Origin: Folioceros fuciformis
Lineage: Eukaryota; Anthocerotophyta; Anthocerotopsida; Anthocerotales
Length of the DNA stretch: 29,071 bases
Direction: 5' to 3'
NCBI GenBank assembly: GCA_049999805.1
Contig: JBNGIO010006081.1
Coordinates: 72,256 to 101,326, forward strand
Below the pieces are notes generated by a model. That model was not told the origin of the DNA. It did not search any database and worked only from the letters and a program-made list of their open reading frames with translations. The first letter of the stretch is position 1; each line of letters begins with the position of its first letter. Shown in pieces: positions 1-10,551 of the stretch. Both the position numbers and the translations under genes were made by a program.

Positions 1-243
1 CTTCTTGGCCACCAGCCCTTCGAAAACCGCAGAACTGGTGTCTTTCTCGTCTTCCGCCTCCGGGATCTCCTCCTCCAGAAGCCTCTGCCCCAAGTGCTTG
101 GTCCTCTTTGGCTTGCTTGCCTGCTCAAGCCTCAGAGCCTCCTCCAGCTGCCTCTCGTGCTCCACTCGTTGCTTCTCAAGGAGTTTGAAGCGCTTGCGAG
201 GCGGGACTGCGTACAGCCTCCTTTCAAACTCATCCTCTTGCAT
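1..243 (-). CDS. Unrecognised charged protein, first exon (partial)
   Basis: An ATG on the minus strand at 243 opens a frame of 81 codons that stays open to the left edge, so only the N-terminus is visible. It begins MQEDEFERRLYAVPPRKRFK and continues as a Glu/Arg/Leu-rich stretch that looks like a coiled coil, followed by a segment rich in Glu and Asp. The ATG sits in a favourable plant context (gaaATGc), and I see no acceptor site directly before it, so this is probably the true start. The gene lies about 700 bp downstream of, and on the same strand as, the DDT-domain gene. I do not recognise the family. The codon pattern and lack of stops favour a real gene, but with so little visible the function is open. 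Confidence 0.55.
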   Translation of the reverse strand, partial: MQEDEFERRLYAVPPRKRFKLLEKQRVEHERQLEEALRLEQASKPKRTKHLGQRLLEEEIPEAEDEKDTSSAVFEGLVAKK

Positions 244-943
244 TTCGATTGCCGGTATGTACCCCAAGATTGGTCAACAGAGCTATGCGAGACCGTCTAC
301 CTATTCAGCTATCCACTCACAGTACGCCGCAATTCAGCAACTCTCCACAATCAAGCAATGTGGTTCTTGGTGCATGTCAAATTCCAGCTGAAACGAACTT
401 GCTGCCCATGCACTTCACGAATCCCAGAGTCAGACCCGACAGCAACTCCAGAACAGAAAATACAGACATCGACAGCTGCCAAATTCGAATGTCGCAGAAG
501 CCTCATGTAGCACGACGGCAGCAGTGCTAAACGGGCAGAGGGAGGAAGTGGGATTTGAGCCCTTCCGAGGTAGAGGCTTGCAGAGTTTCGAAATGCTCTC
601 TTTGAACAGACCTGGCGGGAACAAGGTTCAACCGGTGGCGCGCGAGACAAACCCATGCTTCAATTGTCTGAGTTAAGCCACAAAAAAAAACCTCGGGCAA
701 ACGAGAAATTGATTTTACACATTTGCACAATATCGAGTCTCAGCCTGCTCGACATAAATGGGATGAATGACATCTAGCTTAAATGTCTCTTCCATTTCAG
801 CCTTGTGTTCTCCCGTAACACTACCTTCGTCGCCACGAAGTAGTGCATGTATGAAAACACTGGGCTGTTCATGGGAATGCGGGAACTGGAGGGCCGCTGC
901 TGTCAGGCTAGCACCTGCAAAATTTTGGTGGTTGCACCCACTC
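244..943. other. Intergenic stretch, no gene seen
   Basis: This lies between the stop codon of the DDT-domain gene (944) and the start of the left-edge gene (243), both on the minus strand. It should hold the 3' UTR of the former and the promoter and 5' UTR of the latter. A run of A occurs around 681-690. Short frames exist on both strands but none resembles a protein. Confidence 0.5.
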
Positions 944-3900
944 TCAAATGCTCCTGTATCTATTTACATAGGCCAGAAAGCCAGAAGGTCGCGGGGCGGA
1001 CCGCACCCTGGTTGACCTCCGTAAAGCAGCCTCTTCGACAGCTAGTCTAGCTGCCTGCTCCTTCGCTCTCTTCTGAAACGCAGTGCTGCGACCAAATAGA
1101 CTTAACCCGGTTCAGATTGAGCACATCGAAAGAACCATATTCATGTGCAGAACTCAGGAAACTAAGAGTACCATATTTTGGCATAGTACGTCTCCAGTTG
1201 CTGCTGTAGGGCCGTCTCTCTAACTCCCTTGACATTGAGCCACCCTAGTAACGCATCAAGCTGGCAAGGAGACCCACAACAGACATTTAAAACACCATAT
1301 TTTCAGAAAGTGACGACTTGGAGAGCAGAAAACTTGCTTACCTCATCTTTCCCACAATAATAACCCCACGCGTCGGAGTCTTTACTCTCCACAAACACAC
1401 GACCCTCTTTGCTGAAGAACCAGTAACGATTATGGTCACGATCCTTGCCAAGAGGAGAAGTACGGATGGAGCGTTTGTCGAACTCAGAGCCTTCTTTCTG
1501 CGCATCTCACGCAAAACGCAACCTCAAACAAGTGATACATGGCTTGTATACCAAGAAGTCACAAGAAGGCATTGACTACATTCACACAGCATCGTTGCTT
1601 ATCAAAGGAACAAGCTGCCCCCGAGGTTGTTGCTTTATCCTACCCGCATTTGCTTCTCAGCAAGTTTTTGCTCTTGAAGTTTACGCTCCGCTAGTGCCTC
1701 TGCTTGCTCTCTCCTCTTCTCCTGCGACCTTTTCTGTTCTTGGAGTAATCTCTTCTGCCTCTCATTCTCTTCCGCAATTCGCTTGTCTACCTTCAATTTC
1801 ACAATAGCATGTCTCGACTTGCTTGACGACATGGCTATGTCCGGCATGACATCCCTACAGGCGTTCAACAGTTGGTAGGAGGTCTGGGACCACATGATTG
1901 ACAGATCTGTACACATGTAACTATGACAGTACTTCCTCAACCAACAGGAAAGACACAAAGGTAACTGTAAAAGTGCTACTTACTCCACAACCTCGGGACT
2001 TGGCGATGGGGTGACTTCTAGAACTTTTCCATTTGGCTTTCGTTTTCTCTTACTCTGCCAACCTGTAGGCTTCTCAGCTTCATCCGAAGTCTCCACCGAT
2101 CCATTTGCCTCATTCCCCACTATACCATCTTGCTCCCCGCTGTCAAGTTGACCATTCACCTTATGCTCATCGATACCATCGTCAGAGCATTCCACAGGTG
2201 CTTGTTTGGATTTGTGCTGTTCCTCTTTGTTCTTCTTACCTTCACCCTGGTCCTTCTTGCGGATCACAACCAACTGTTGCTCCTCTACGTAGGAATCTAA
2301 TTGAGCTCTTATGGTGCTGGTACAGATGGCTCGGTTTACCAATTCTTGTAGAATTTCCAGCTTAGACCTGGACTTGAGTTGCTTGTAGGAATCCTCCAGG
2401 ATTTCTTCAGCATGGCAACGAAGTGATTCTGAACCAACCACTTTGATGACATCGCAAACATCCTCCTTCCAGGTATTCAGGGTCGGCTGCATTGTCAGAA
2501 ACTTTTATCGTCAGCAAAAATGCATACGTCAGTGACATTATCTTCCACCAGGAAGCCCAAAAAACAAGCAACAACAAAATCTCAAAAGTCAACACAAAAC
2601 TTGCAGCAGCAGCAGCAACGTATTTATATACTCCAGACCAGTTATCTTGCTCAAAAGGTGGATCGAAAAAGAAGAGTTACAAACAGCATGCTCGTACTTC
2701 AGCTTTCCTCTTCCGTTTCGCTTTGGCAATCTCCTCGCGTAGACTGGGATCACTGTAAGCTGCTCGGAGCAATGCAAAATGTATCTCCGCTAGCAGTGAA
2801 GCTTCTCCTTCTCGATACTCAAGAGCTTTCTCAAATTCATCAAGTGAGAATGGCGACAACGCCAGAGGTTTTGCAAATGACACACAGAAGTCCCAAACCA
2901 TCAAAAGGTCACCAATGCACTCCACTGGCAGGATGAAATCTGAAGATGGGGTAGGACGCTCTGTGAAGGTAGGATCCTCGGGTGATGGCTTGATTAAAGT
3001 GTCCTCTATTGGATAGATTACTAGTGCTCCTTTCGAGCTCTGTGGTTCAGCTGGACAAATACGGAAAATGCAGATACATCAGAGCAGGTGCCACAAGGCT
3101 AATACCATATCAATGGACTATGAAACCAGACAACTTGAAAATCTTGGAGCATATGAGTCACAGTGCAGACCTCTTGTTTGATCGTCCTCCCTTTTCCTAC
3201 GCTTCCTGGTATTGTGAACCCCATTTTCACTCTCCTCAACCTGACAGCACACAGGCGTGGACGATCAGGATTTAGAAGTGCCCAAGCTGTTTCTCTCACG
3301 AAAGGTCTTCCACAATCGCAATGGAGAACATGATGCATGTACCAGCGATTCACCTTGATCCTCTTGCTTCGGTCAGTTCGCTGGCGTGGTTCATCTCCAT
3401 TTTCATCGCCCTCAGATTCTTCAGGAGGTTCCAAGGGGATTTTGAATCTCCGTGTCAGCTTTTCTTGAACAGACCAAGGTGCATGCCTTGTGGCAGCACA
3501 AGTGGCTGACTCCTTTATGAATGCCTTCAATAGGGCTCTCGTAAAGGGGGGCTTCCTCCGCATCAGGTTTGCACAATTCTCAATGGTGGTGTCTCCCCGC
3601 TTGCCATCCCCCTCTGCCCAAGTAACTTCATATTGAGGGCTGTCATTTCCAACTTGTGACAATACCCGTACTATCCTACAGTGAAATTGATAATCACCAC
3701 GAATCCCCAGCACTTCCTCCCCTGCGACATACCGGTCTTTGAATGCTTTGTAAATTCTATCTACAAGTTCCTCTATCCTAAGCACGCCTGCACGGGATCA
3801 AAGCAGAGGGATTGTCAGCTATGGTGACGGAAGAATGGCTCAATCAGCTGCACCCAAGAGACAATCAAACAAATAGGACGTAGTCCAGTGTTAAGCCACA

Positions 3901-4501
3901 GAGCCACTTACTAAATTGCACCATGTGCAGAACAGGTCCCATAAACTCCTTGGGGAATTGAAGAACTTTTTCCGTGGCTTTGCGCTCTGAAACTAGGGCT
4001 TCCTCGTAAGTGAGGTTGGTCTTCCCTGACACTTTACACGTCCATAGTCGTTGGCGATACAGATTCATGCAATTGAGATACTCCCTGCACCAAAACGTGG
4101 TCAAGGAGAAACAGTAGAACAATGGAGAGTCGACGAGAAACGTCCGACTTGAACACGACCGCGTGCTGGTGTCTAGTCAGTCTGACAGCAAAGACGACAT
4201 TCGTAACGCTGACATGGGTGAGCTACATTGCCCTCTCACAACATGTACAAAGGTGCAGGCCCCCGAGAGAAGACAAGCAAAGCACTCCCTCACGTATCCG
4301 ACATGATGACACTCCCACTGGCGACAGCCGTACCAAAATCCAGCAAGGTTGCAGCTAGCAACAACAAGACGGGGAGCCGGCAGGATACTGATAGTCTCTG
4401 AAGACCTCTTTGGTGAATCGGACCTGATACAAGAGCTCATCCGGCTTCAAATCTTCGGGCCATGTCTTGATCTCGTAAGGAGTTCGCTTCAAGAGAGGCA
4501 T
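944..4501 (-). CDS. DDW1: DDW1-like WAC/DDT/WHIM chromatin-remodelling protein
   Basis: Nine exons, joined by eye with GT-AG junctions that keep frame: 4501-4389, 4084-3912, 3787-3354, 3039-2698, 2486-1984, 1854-1644, 1497-1342, 1260-1172, 1085-944. They give 720 residues, close to the size of the Arabidopsis homologue. Exons 1-2 encode a WAC/Acf1 DNA-binding domain (starts MPLLKRTPYEI; later QRLWTCKVSGKTNLTYEEA). Exon 4 (about residues 280-340) is a DDT domain (VECIGDLLMVWDFC). Exon 5 has a WHIM1-like segment (SKLEILQELVNRAI) and a basic patch near its end. Exon 6 is a Glu/Lys/Arg coiled coil. Exon 7 is a WHIM2/WSD segment (PLGKDRDHNRYWFF). The tail contains LRRSTRVRSAPRP. Such proteins act in the nucleus as partners of ISWI remodelling ATPases. 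The start matches the conserved family N-terminus. The symbol follows the Arabidopsis naming as I recall it; family membership is firmer than the symbol. Confidence 0.88.
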
Positions 4502-5750
4502 GGCAGTAGAAACGGGCACTCGAGCGCGAGCCCCCGGGAACAGAGACCCTAGCTGAGGAATAAATATGGCAGCATCTCCGAGCAGGTGAATTCCACACGC
4601 CGGGCTCGGGCGTCCGGTCTGTCCAAGAGCTCGAATTCACCAGGGCGCAGCACCGCAATCCCCGGGCCAGGCAGCCCCGCAGCAGCAATAAATAAGCGCC
4701 ACACGGTCCCGCAAACGCTCCGCTCGCGGCCTCAGCAGCCGTGCCATAAAAGCGCTCCACATAATTCTCCGACACGCCACGGATCCCCCTTCCAATTGCT
4801 CATCCGAACGAGCCTGCTCCGGCACCCGAGGCGAATCTTGCTAACTCCTTGAGGCACAGCAGAAAAGAAAAATCCCAAGGCCGAGCCCCGCAACGCAGAG
4901 GCGTGCCGTGTCCGCCAGTAATCATGCAGTCTCCAGTCCAATGATCCAGGCTGAGCAACTGGCTCGCAGTGGAGTAGGATCTATTCAGCCACCAGTGACC
5001 ACCAAGACGATAACTGTCCAGACTAGTCCAGCTATGAGATCCTACGATCTGCAGCAAGGCCCGGGCCTGGTGCACCACCTGGCCGCAGCGCCAAGGCAAT
5101 TGCGAAGCTGGCGCGAATGGAGCAGTTTCAGTGTGGCAGACATTAGGGTCCCGTGCATCACAAACATTTGATGCCGGAACGAGGCCTAAGCAGCAGCAGG
5201 GCGCGGCAGTACCCGAATACACTTCCCAATCCGGTCCCGGGCCTGCAGTGACCACATTTCCCCGCTGCGCCCACCTGCTGGACCTCGCCCTCACCGCAAT
5301 TTCTTCTCGCTTGCGCGCGCTCGCAATGCGTGGCGTCCTGCTGGAATTTGGCAATGGGCTCGCGTACGCGTTGGGCGTTCGCGCTCGCTCTCCCTCTCGG
5401 CTTTTGTTTTCGGCTCTCGCTTGCTCTTCGTATGCCCGGCCTCGGCCCCGGCCCGCCTCGGCTGCCGGGTACAACCCCGGGTTACTCCACAACAGGTAAG
5501 CCGCCCGCTGCGGGTTACCTTCACCCCGGCTGCCCGAACGAGAACACCTTTCTTTGCCAACGTCAAAAACTCCTGGCACCCGTCAAATCTCACTCTAGAG
5601 CTCTAACAGTTACTTCAAGCACGCGGCTGTTAAGCATGATGAGCTTAGGATATCCGTACCTAGAGTGCGTTGCCCTAGCGAGCGATGCCCTTATTGTACC
5701 GAGCTCCCTAAGTTCCAATGAAGATCTTCAACTAGAATGAATTTCTGTTC
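4502..5750. promoter_or_regulatory. GC-rich region upstream of the DDW1-like gene
   Basis: A GC- and CpG-rich stretch lies immediately upstream of the minus-strand DDT-domain gene and should contain its 5' UTR and promoter. No clear TATA box can be assigned. Long frames occur on both strands (for example 5579-4800 minus), but their translations are rich in Arg, Gly, Ala and Pro as expected of GC-rich DNA, and they resemble no family. The GC content falls sharply after about 5600, where AT-rich DNA begins. Confidence 0.4.
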
Positions 5751-6896
5751 GTTAAGTTCCCTTTCAGAGGGATTAAGTGACCATCGACTTCTAAAATGCA
5801 AGTTGATATTTATTATAAAAAAAAAAAATCATCCACCTCACAAGAAAGAAGACTAGCCTAGCCTAAGGCCACCATGTATAAAGCTAATGACGATACCTAG
5901 TATATGATGATCTAGAAATTGAAAGGATCTATCTACTATCGGAATCATTCCCTCCTCTATGTTATGCTTATTGTGTCATTTTGTACATAATGTTTACTAG
6001 TATCTTTGTAGAGCGATGGAGCCAAGTTATCAAAAACCATTGTTGTATGAGACATAAAGGGAGACCAACCAATTGCTTCCTTTCTTTTGTAAGCCTTGGC
6101 TTTGATACATGTCTTAAGAAACTTGGAGAATGTCTTACTCCATGGATCTAGAGACGAGAAGTGTTGTTGCCTCTTAAAGAACTCGAAGATCGCCTTACTT
6201 TCCAAAAGTAGAGATGAAAAGTGCCAATTGGCGTTGCCTTAGAATGAATCATCTTAAGCTCAATCACCTCTATAAATATTGTTTTCTTTCTTATAGAGTA
6301 AATTGGTTTCTGTTTTCATTATTTTTTTCAATATAATCTCATGTTGAAATATTTATAAAGTACATATGAGAGTGTTTTATTTAAAGAGATGGGAAATCCT
6401 TTCTACCCCAAAGAGGAGGAGGAAAAGACTTGTAGAGGGCTGAAAGCCAAAAGGGGGCTAGCCCTAGCAAATATTGGTCCTATAAGTACCCACAATCTAT
6501 AAGGTGTATTATTGGAGATAGTGAAGGGTCTAACTGGAACTAGAGCCAACGATGATGCTGCTAGACATGCACTTGAAACCATGTAGTAAATCACTTGCAC
6601 TTGTAGCCAACCTATAAATTGCATTTGGTAGACCCCTATATAGAGTGATGAAAACTCATGGCCAAACGAAGCTTACCATTGCAGAAAAGGGGAAGAAACC
6701 TATTCTTTTGACCTTTGGCTTGCCCCTTTGGTCTTTCTTTGACCTCATGTCTATTAGGCCCTCATGTTTATCAGGCTAAGGCCCTCATGTCTATCAAGCC
6801 AAGGCCTCCCAAAGGTGATAGACATTGGGGGTGATAGACAAAGCTTCATGTTACTTGATCAAATCTTTGGCTATACATTTGAAAATATAAAGGCCT
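5751..6896. other. AT-rich intergenic DNA, no gene seen
   Basis: AT-rich sequence with a run of A at about 5817-5828 and only short frames on either strand, none recognisable. It contains a short degenerate repeat at 6743-6804 (listed separately), followed by GGTGATAGACA motifs that are the inverse of part of that repeat. Confidence 0.4.
6743..6804. repeat. Degenerate tandem repeat of about 23 bp
   Basis: Three imperfect copies of a CCTCATGTCTATCAGGC-like unit begin at 6743, 6760 and 6783. GTGATAGACA at about 6812-6840, seen twice, is the reverse complement of the TGTCTATCA core, so the array could fold locally. Confidence 0.5.
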
Positions 6897-6956
6897 ATGA
6901 TGTCCTAATAAGCTTGCATAACTTGATCATCAAAATTCTTCAAACTTGATAAGACT

Positions 6957-6966
6957 NNNNNNNNNN
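6957..6966. other. 10-N assembly gap with identical 47-bp flanks
   Basis: Ten N. The 47 bp before the gap (6910-6956) and after it (6967-7013) are identical. The right contig may simply start with the end of the left contig. If the 60-bp repeat is real, the missing sequence would be about 13 bp. Confidence 0.95.
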
Positions 6967-7034
6967 AAGCTTGCATAACTTGATCATCAAAATTCTTCAA
7001 ACTTGATAAGACTATGATGTCCTCACAAGCTTGC

Positions 7035-7038
7035 ATAA
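7035..7038. repeat. Target site duplication ATAA, left copy
   Basis: ATAA directly precedes the left terminal inverted repeat, and the same four bases follow the right one at 15099-15102. The uninterrupted repeat copy at 6967-7013 has a single ATAA at this place (CTTGCATAACTTGATC), as expected for the empty site. Confidence 0.75.
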
Positions 7039-7073
7039 AACACGACAAAGCTGCAAGGGTCTGAATAATGAAG
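7039..7073 (+). repeat. Left terminal inverted repeat
   Basis: Starts AACACGACAAAGCTGCAAGG and remains alignable with the inverse of 15067-15098 to a shared TGAAG, with a few single-base gaps. Confidence 0.75.
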
Positions 7074-7215
7074 GACACTTGTACATGCCGTGAAGTCTAA
7101 TTTCCTAGATCTTAACCCTTCCAAAATGAGCTACATATTATTATGTGCAAAGGGTCACCACCTTGTGCACACCAACCTTTCTCAATTTTCTACTATTAAA
7201 TCACGCATACACGCC

Positions 7216-7261
7216 GATTGATGGTCAGGGCGTCGGCCGATTGATGGTCAGGGCGTCGGCT
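7216..7261. repeat. Two tandem copies of a 23-bp unit
   Basis: The unit GATTGATGGTCAGGGCGTCG plus GCC is repeated at 7216 and 7239. The second copy runs into the decayed palindrome at 7251-7272. A second tandem duplication with the same 23-bp period occurs in the methyltransferase gene at 8139. Confidence 0.8.
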
Positions 7262-7272
7262 GACCGGCACCC
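7251..7272. repeat. 22-bp palindrome, copy 1 (decayed)
   Basis: Matches the consensus (GGGCGCCGGCT followed by its reverse complement) at 18 of 22 positions. It lies 3' of the methyltransferase gene. Confidence 0.6.
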
Positions 7273-7583
7273 TTTACTCCTTAATTGTTCAACAGTTGCA
7301 TCTATGCTGTGCCCAATCAGCACAAAAACACTTAAACTAATAAACTCTAATGACCCTCATTCGCAAACACGGAGTCATACACTATAGCAACTCTTGTATG
7401 CCTTTGTTGGTCGTTTGTGTCGAAGTTTTCAATCTCTTCCAACTCCTTATCCACAAAATCACCGTCTTCCTTGGCCTCATCGGGAGCTTGCAGTGCTAGC
7501 CAAACCACCTCCTGTGGCATCTAACCTCCTTCCCCAGATGCACTGATAGGGCATTGAGCGCTCCATCGGTTGAAAGGCACAAC

Positions 7584-8540
7584 TTAGGCTTTCAAGCTGT
7601 TCGTGTCGCTAATGCAAACTTCCCTCGCCCAAAATTGCGACGGGCTCTTGCGATGCACGTCGAACGTTAGTTCCTCTTCCACATCAGGAAGAACCTCGTG
7701 GCCATTGATTCGTTGAGGTATGTAAGCCGCGCATGAAAAGTCCGCCTCAACTGCGATGCAATTTCTCCCCATCAATAGCCCTACCTGTGTCATTGTCCCG
7801 CTGCCTGAGCAAGTATCCACGACCCAATCTCCTCCCTTGAAGAACGCAAGCACAAGTTTCATCATAAGACCTAGCAGTTGCTGATACGAGCATACCACAC
7901 GTTTATCGTGCGACAAATAGATTTGCTTCTTCGCAACCAAGTCATGGACTATGACAGATCTCCCTTTGTTGAATGGTGGATGGGATACTTCGGGAAGCAT
8001 GAATACTCTATCTTTTCCACTTCCCTCTTTTGCACCCCAAGCCATTGTGATGTACTCCACAGTCTCGTATCCCCCCTTGTCATTGGACACGTTCGCCTTG
8101 TCCCAAAGAAAGGAGGTCATGCCTCCAGCCCGACACCATTTCCGAAGGGCATGTCTAACTGTTTCCGAAGGGCATGTCCTCCACTCCATGCATAACAACC
8201 AACCGATATTTGTCACAGGTCATCTTCTCAACAAAACTTTCCAACACTGTGCTTATCATGGGCTCATTGAAACACTTGTCCATAGGGCCCATGTCATAGC
8301 CACTTGCCACATCCATAAAGAGGAGGGAGTATTTTCCTGGTCGAAGAAATCCTTTCATTTCCATAACACTCCTGCTCACCACTTGGTACTGTACTTGAGT
8401 ATCTACTCTGGGGATTGCGAAGGTGAACATTCCTTCTTGCAAATCCTTGTCTGCAAGAACCCATTGCTCTTCCTCCAGACCCTTCTAGTTGTTAACTTTG
8501 AAAATGAATTGTTGGAAAGCTTTCTGCAGGACTGACAAGT
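7584..8540 (-). pseudogene. DNA methyltransferase-like part of the transposon gene
   Basis: Two minus-strand frames (8442-8155 and 8216-7584) form the C-terminal part of the transposon's second gene. The downstream frame has GDWVVDTCSGSGT followed by MGRNCIAVEAD (about residues 129-159 of that frame). This is the S-adenosylmethionine-binding motif I of N6-adenine/N4-cytosine DNA methyltransferases, preceded by a LMMKLV helix. The upstream frame has LLFMDVASGYDMG, in the place of the catalytic DPPY motif but degenerate. Order IV before I is that of beta-class enzymes. A 23-bp tandem duplication at 8139 lies where the two frames meet. A TAG at 8485-8487 interrupts an otherwise open reading (VNN-stop-KGLEEEQW). 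Whether motif IV is decayed or naturally divergent cannot be told from one copy. This copy cannot make an intact enzyme. Confidence 0.65.
8139..8178. repeat. 23-bp-period tandem duplication in the methyltransferase gene
   Basis: TTTCCGAAGGGCATGTC occurs at 8139 and again at 8162. On the minus strand this adds 23 bp to the coding sequence and introduces a stop (FGNS-stop). Removing 23 bp does not by itself bring the two flanking frames into register, so at least one further indel is present. Confidence 0.8.
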
Positions 8541-8640
8541 TGTCCAAATCTTTAAGTTGCTGCACATTATCAACAAATGACAACATGAATGTAAAGCCCT
8601 TGCGCTAGTGCCCGGTTAGAAATTCGAAAGGACGGGCTAA

Positions 8641-8662
8641 GGTTGCCGACCAGCCGGCGCCC
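8641..8662. repeat. 22-bp palindrome, copy 2
   Basis: 18 of 22 positions match the consensus. The right arm (AGCCGGCGCCC) is intact and the left arm is decayed. It lies in a probable intron of the ParB/methyltransferase gene. Confidence 0.6.
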
Positions 8663-8714
8663 TTACCCCACTGCCCTGTCACACACAACCTGGGCATAGG
8701 GTGCACCCAATTGA

Positions 8715-8736
8715 GGGCGCTAGCTAGTCGGCGCCC
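8715..8736. repeat. 22-bp palindrome, copy 3
   Basis: GGGCGCTAGCT followed by AGTCGGCGCCC matches the consensus at 19 of 22 positions. The arms extend by three more paired bases on each side (TGA...TCA). It is 74 bp from copy 2. Confidence 0.65.
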
Positions 8737-8783
8737 TCAGCCCAGCCTTCCCTGCCCATTAGTCGAACCTGTGGTATTGATGA

Positions 8784-9240
8784 CTACAAGTGAGGAAAGG
8801 CACTGGCTGGCTGCAACGTTATATCATCGCCCATACCCTTCAAGTCAATAATGCATGCCAACACCTTTTCTGTTGCCATGATCAATATTTGTTGTCCACA
8901 TTGTCCTGGAGGTATGCCTTGGAAAGACTTCCAGGGCTTGGTCAGCATGTCCTTTGGCTTCACATATCCTGAGTCAACCAACTTCGAGTCATCCAAGGGC
9001 TTCTCTTTCCCTTCCCTTTTTGCTAGTGCCCATTGTGGTATGCTTCTTTTGCTCTGGCAATTCTCGTGCTTCCCACCTGGTGAATATTTTGTCTATGTTC
9101 TGCCAGACCTTGCCTTCCAAATTTGCTATGCAAATGATGTGTGTTCGATTATCCACCTTGTTCTATTTGTAGACATCATCCTGCTGAGCCTCATCATCCT
9201 CTATCAAGCCCAATACCTTGTAAAGGTTGAACTTCCATGA
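8784..9240 (-). pseudogene. Linker segments of the ParB/methyltransferase gene
   Basis: Two coding-like stretches lie between the ParB-like and methyltransferase-like parts. 9240 to about 9003 reads FNLYKVLGLIEDDEAQQDDV, then a TAG at 9163-9165, then an open reading including NRTHIICIANLEGKVWQNID. 8996-8784 reads DSKLVDSGYVKPKDMLTK and continues through GIPPGQCGQQILIMATEKVL to a stop at 8784. I recognise no domain in either. The amino-acid composition and the absence of other stops suggest former exons of the same gene. The frames differ between them, so an intron or indel must separate them. Confidence 0.45.
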
Positions 9241-9285
9241 CATAGTCATCTGCACATCATCCTGCTTTGCTATAATAAGTTCATC

Positions 9286-9893
9286 CTAAAGATACCTAAC
9301 TTGCTCAATGAATAACATTTTCCACCTTTTGTTGGACATCATGTTGTAATTTGTTGCTAGAACCCTCATCTCCTGTAAGGTTAAGCCACAGTACACATGC
9401 GCTTCAATGTACTGAAAGCGTTGTTTACTGGGTGACATATCAGCAAGATGCTTCATCGCGGCATATGTATGGTTCCCACCCAAAACGCCCATTGTGTACT
9501 TCTCCGCCCTGAACTTGTCCCAGTCCATCTCCAGCATGTCTGAGCACTCCTCAAGATCTATCATGCACAATAATGGGAGGACCCTCTCCTCAATCCTCCC
9601 CTTCGAAATAACCCTAGCCAGGTAGTTAGTCCGCGCTTCATCGACTTTCGAGATCTGTGCATCTGGTGTCAAGAATGATGTTGGCCGAAGGTTCTCAAGT
9701 GTCACCAGAACAGTCTCCTTCACTACCTTCTTGTAGTATGCGTATTCCCGAATCTTTGTTAGCGGGTCTTCATCCATAGCCGCCTCCACCAACCACTCCT
9801 CATCCATTGCCACATGCACAATGGAAATATGGGTTATTTCTCCACTTCCAGCCTCAACGGCCCTACTCCTCTTTCTTTTCTGGCCGGATGATT
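9286..9893 (-). pseudogene. ParB-like domain part of the transposon gene
   Basis: A frame of 177 codons from the Met at 9819, continued upstream in the same frame to about 9893 through a basic stretch (SGQKRKRSRAVEAGSG). The segment KYTMGVLGGNHTYAAMKHLA, at residues 108-127 from that Met, has the GGNH-type motif and following Ala-rich helix of ParB/sulfiredoxin-fold domains, as in plasmid and phage ParB proteins and in ParB-methyltransferase proteins. It is followed by LTLQEMRVLATNYN. In prokaryotic relatives this domain binds or cuts DNA or hydrolyses nucleotides; here only the fold family is inferred. Its position just upstream of the methyltransferase-like frames, on the same strand, suggests one protein. 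The basic tract could be a nuclear localisation signal. Confidence 0.6.
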
Positions 9894-10090
9894 GAGTGAA
9901 GCTCGCTGACCGACTGCCGCCTGTATCTCAGGCCACCTTCTTGCCTTTTTGTTTTCTCCCACGGATTTCCAGGCCTCGTGGTTCATCGTCAGGGCTCCCA
10001 CCACTGTCCATTGTTCTCTCAGGTTGGGAGGCTACCCTCTCCCATTCTTGTGACACTGATGACCAGACAACTCTACCGTTCCACTCCTGC

Positions 10091-10112
10091 GAACGCTGGT
10101 CGGCTGGCACCC
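10091..10112. repeat. 22-bp palindrome, copy 4 (strongly decayed)
   Basis: 14 of 22 positions match the consensus; the right arm GCTGGCACCC is the better kept half. Taken alone this would not be convincing; it is listed because of the better copies nearby. Confidence 0.4.
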
Positions 10113-10195
10113 TCCCCCTTCACCTTCAGCCTAGCAATTGATAAACCATTCTAGGTTTGGCGAAGGCAAGATGGCCACGGCCCAGCCATCGACAT

Positions 10196-10217
10196 GGGCG
10201 CCGGTCGGCCAATGCCC
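10196..10217. repeat. 22-bp palindrome, copy 5
   Basis: 16 of 22 positions match the consensus, with the left arm GGGCGCCGG intact. It lies between the ParB-like frame and the upstream unknown frame of the same gene. Confidence 0.5.
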
Positions 10218-10551
10218 TTGGGTGGCCTCTGCTCGTATTAGACTGTTGCAACCTCTAGAGACACTCCAGGCTCGAGGTAGTTCGGGAACATTACCTCCTT
10301 ATCAGGCACATCTCTCTTTGCATTCAAGCCCCCATCTTCAGAGTCTGATTGCCCTAAGAGGTTAGGGATCGTCCCAATTCACTGTCCTCCCCACTGCCAT
10401 TCGGCATCACCATTGCCTCTACTCCTTGATGGGTTCTGGGAATAGCCATAGCTCGGCAATGAGCCTGCACTAAGTGGGTGATCTCCATATAAAGGCATTG
10501 TATAAATGATTTCGCATATACCTCATCATGCAGCACCCACCAACGTAGCAG

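Larger units (their letters stand above)
6897..7038. repeat. 60-bp tandem repeat array interrupted by a gap and a transposon
   Basis: Copy 1 is 6897-6956 (60 bp, starts ATGATGTCCT). Copy 2 is visible as its last 47 bp at 6967-7013, after the 10-N gap. Copy 3 starts at 7014 and runs 25 bp to 7038, where the transposon begins; its remainder resumes at 15103-15134. The uninterrupted copies give the pre-insertion sequence of the transposon site. Part of this array may be an assembly effect, because the 47 bp on both sides of the gap are identical. Confidence 0.7.

Noticed and set aside
520-660. tRNA-like T-arm string (GGATTTGAGCCC)
   Set aside because: No matching acceptor, D or anticodon arms could be folded; other similar strings in the window (for example near 11625) also fail. 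No tRNA, rRNA or CRISPR array was found.
4800-5579. 259-codon frame on the minus strand upstream of the DDW1-like gene
   Set aside because: GC-rich DNA favours long frames; the translation is low-complexity and rich in Arg, Gly, Ala and Ser, with no motif, and overlapping frames of similar length exist on the other strand.
6923-7013. Reading the 47-bp repeats at the gap as transposon ends
   Set aside because: The repeats are direct, abut the N tract exactly and recur with the same length at the other gap; the true element ends are the inverted repeats at 7039 and 15098.
7951-8535. 194-codon plus-strand frame
   Set aside because: It lies opposite the methyltransferase-like frames, which contain recognisable motifs; the plus-strand translation has none.
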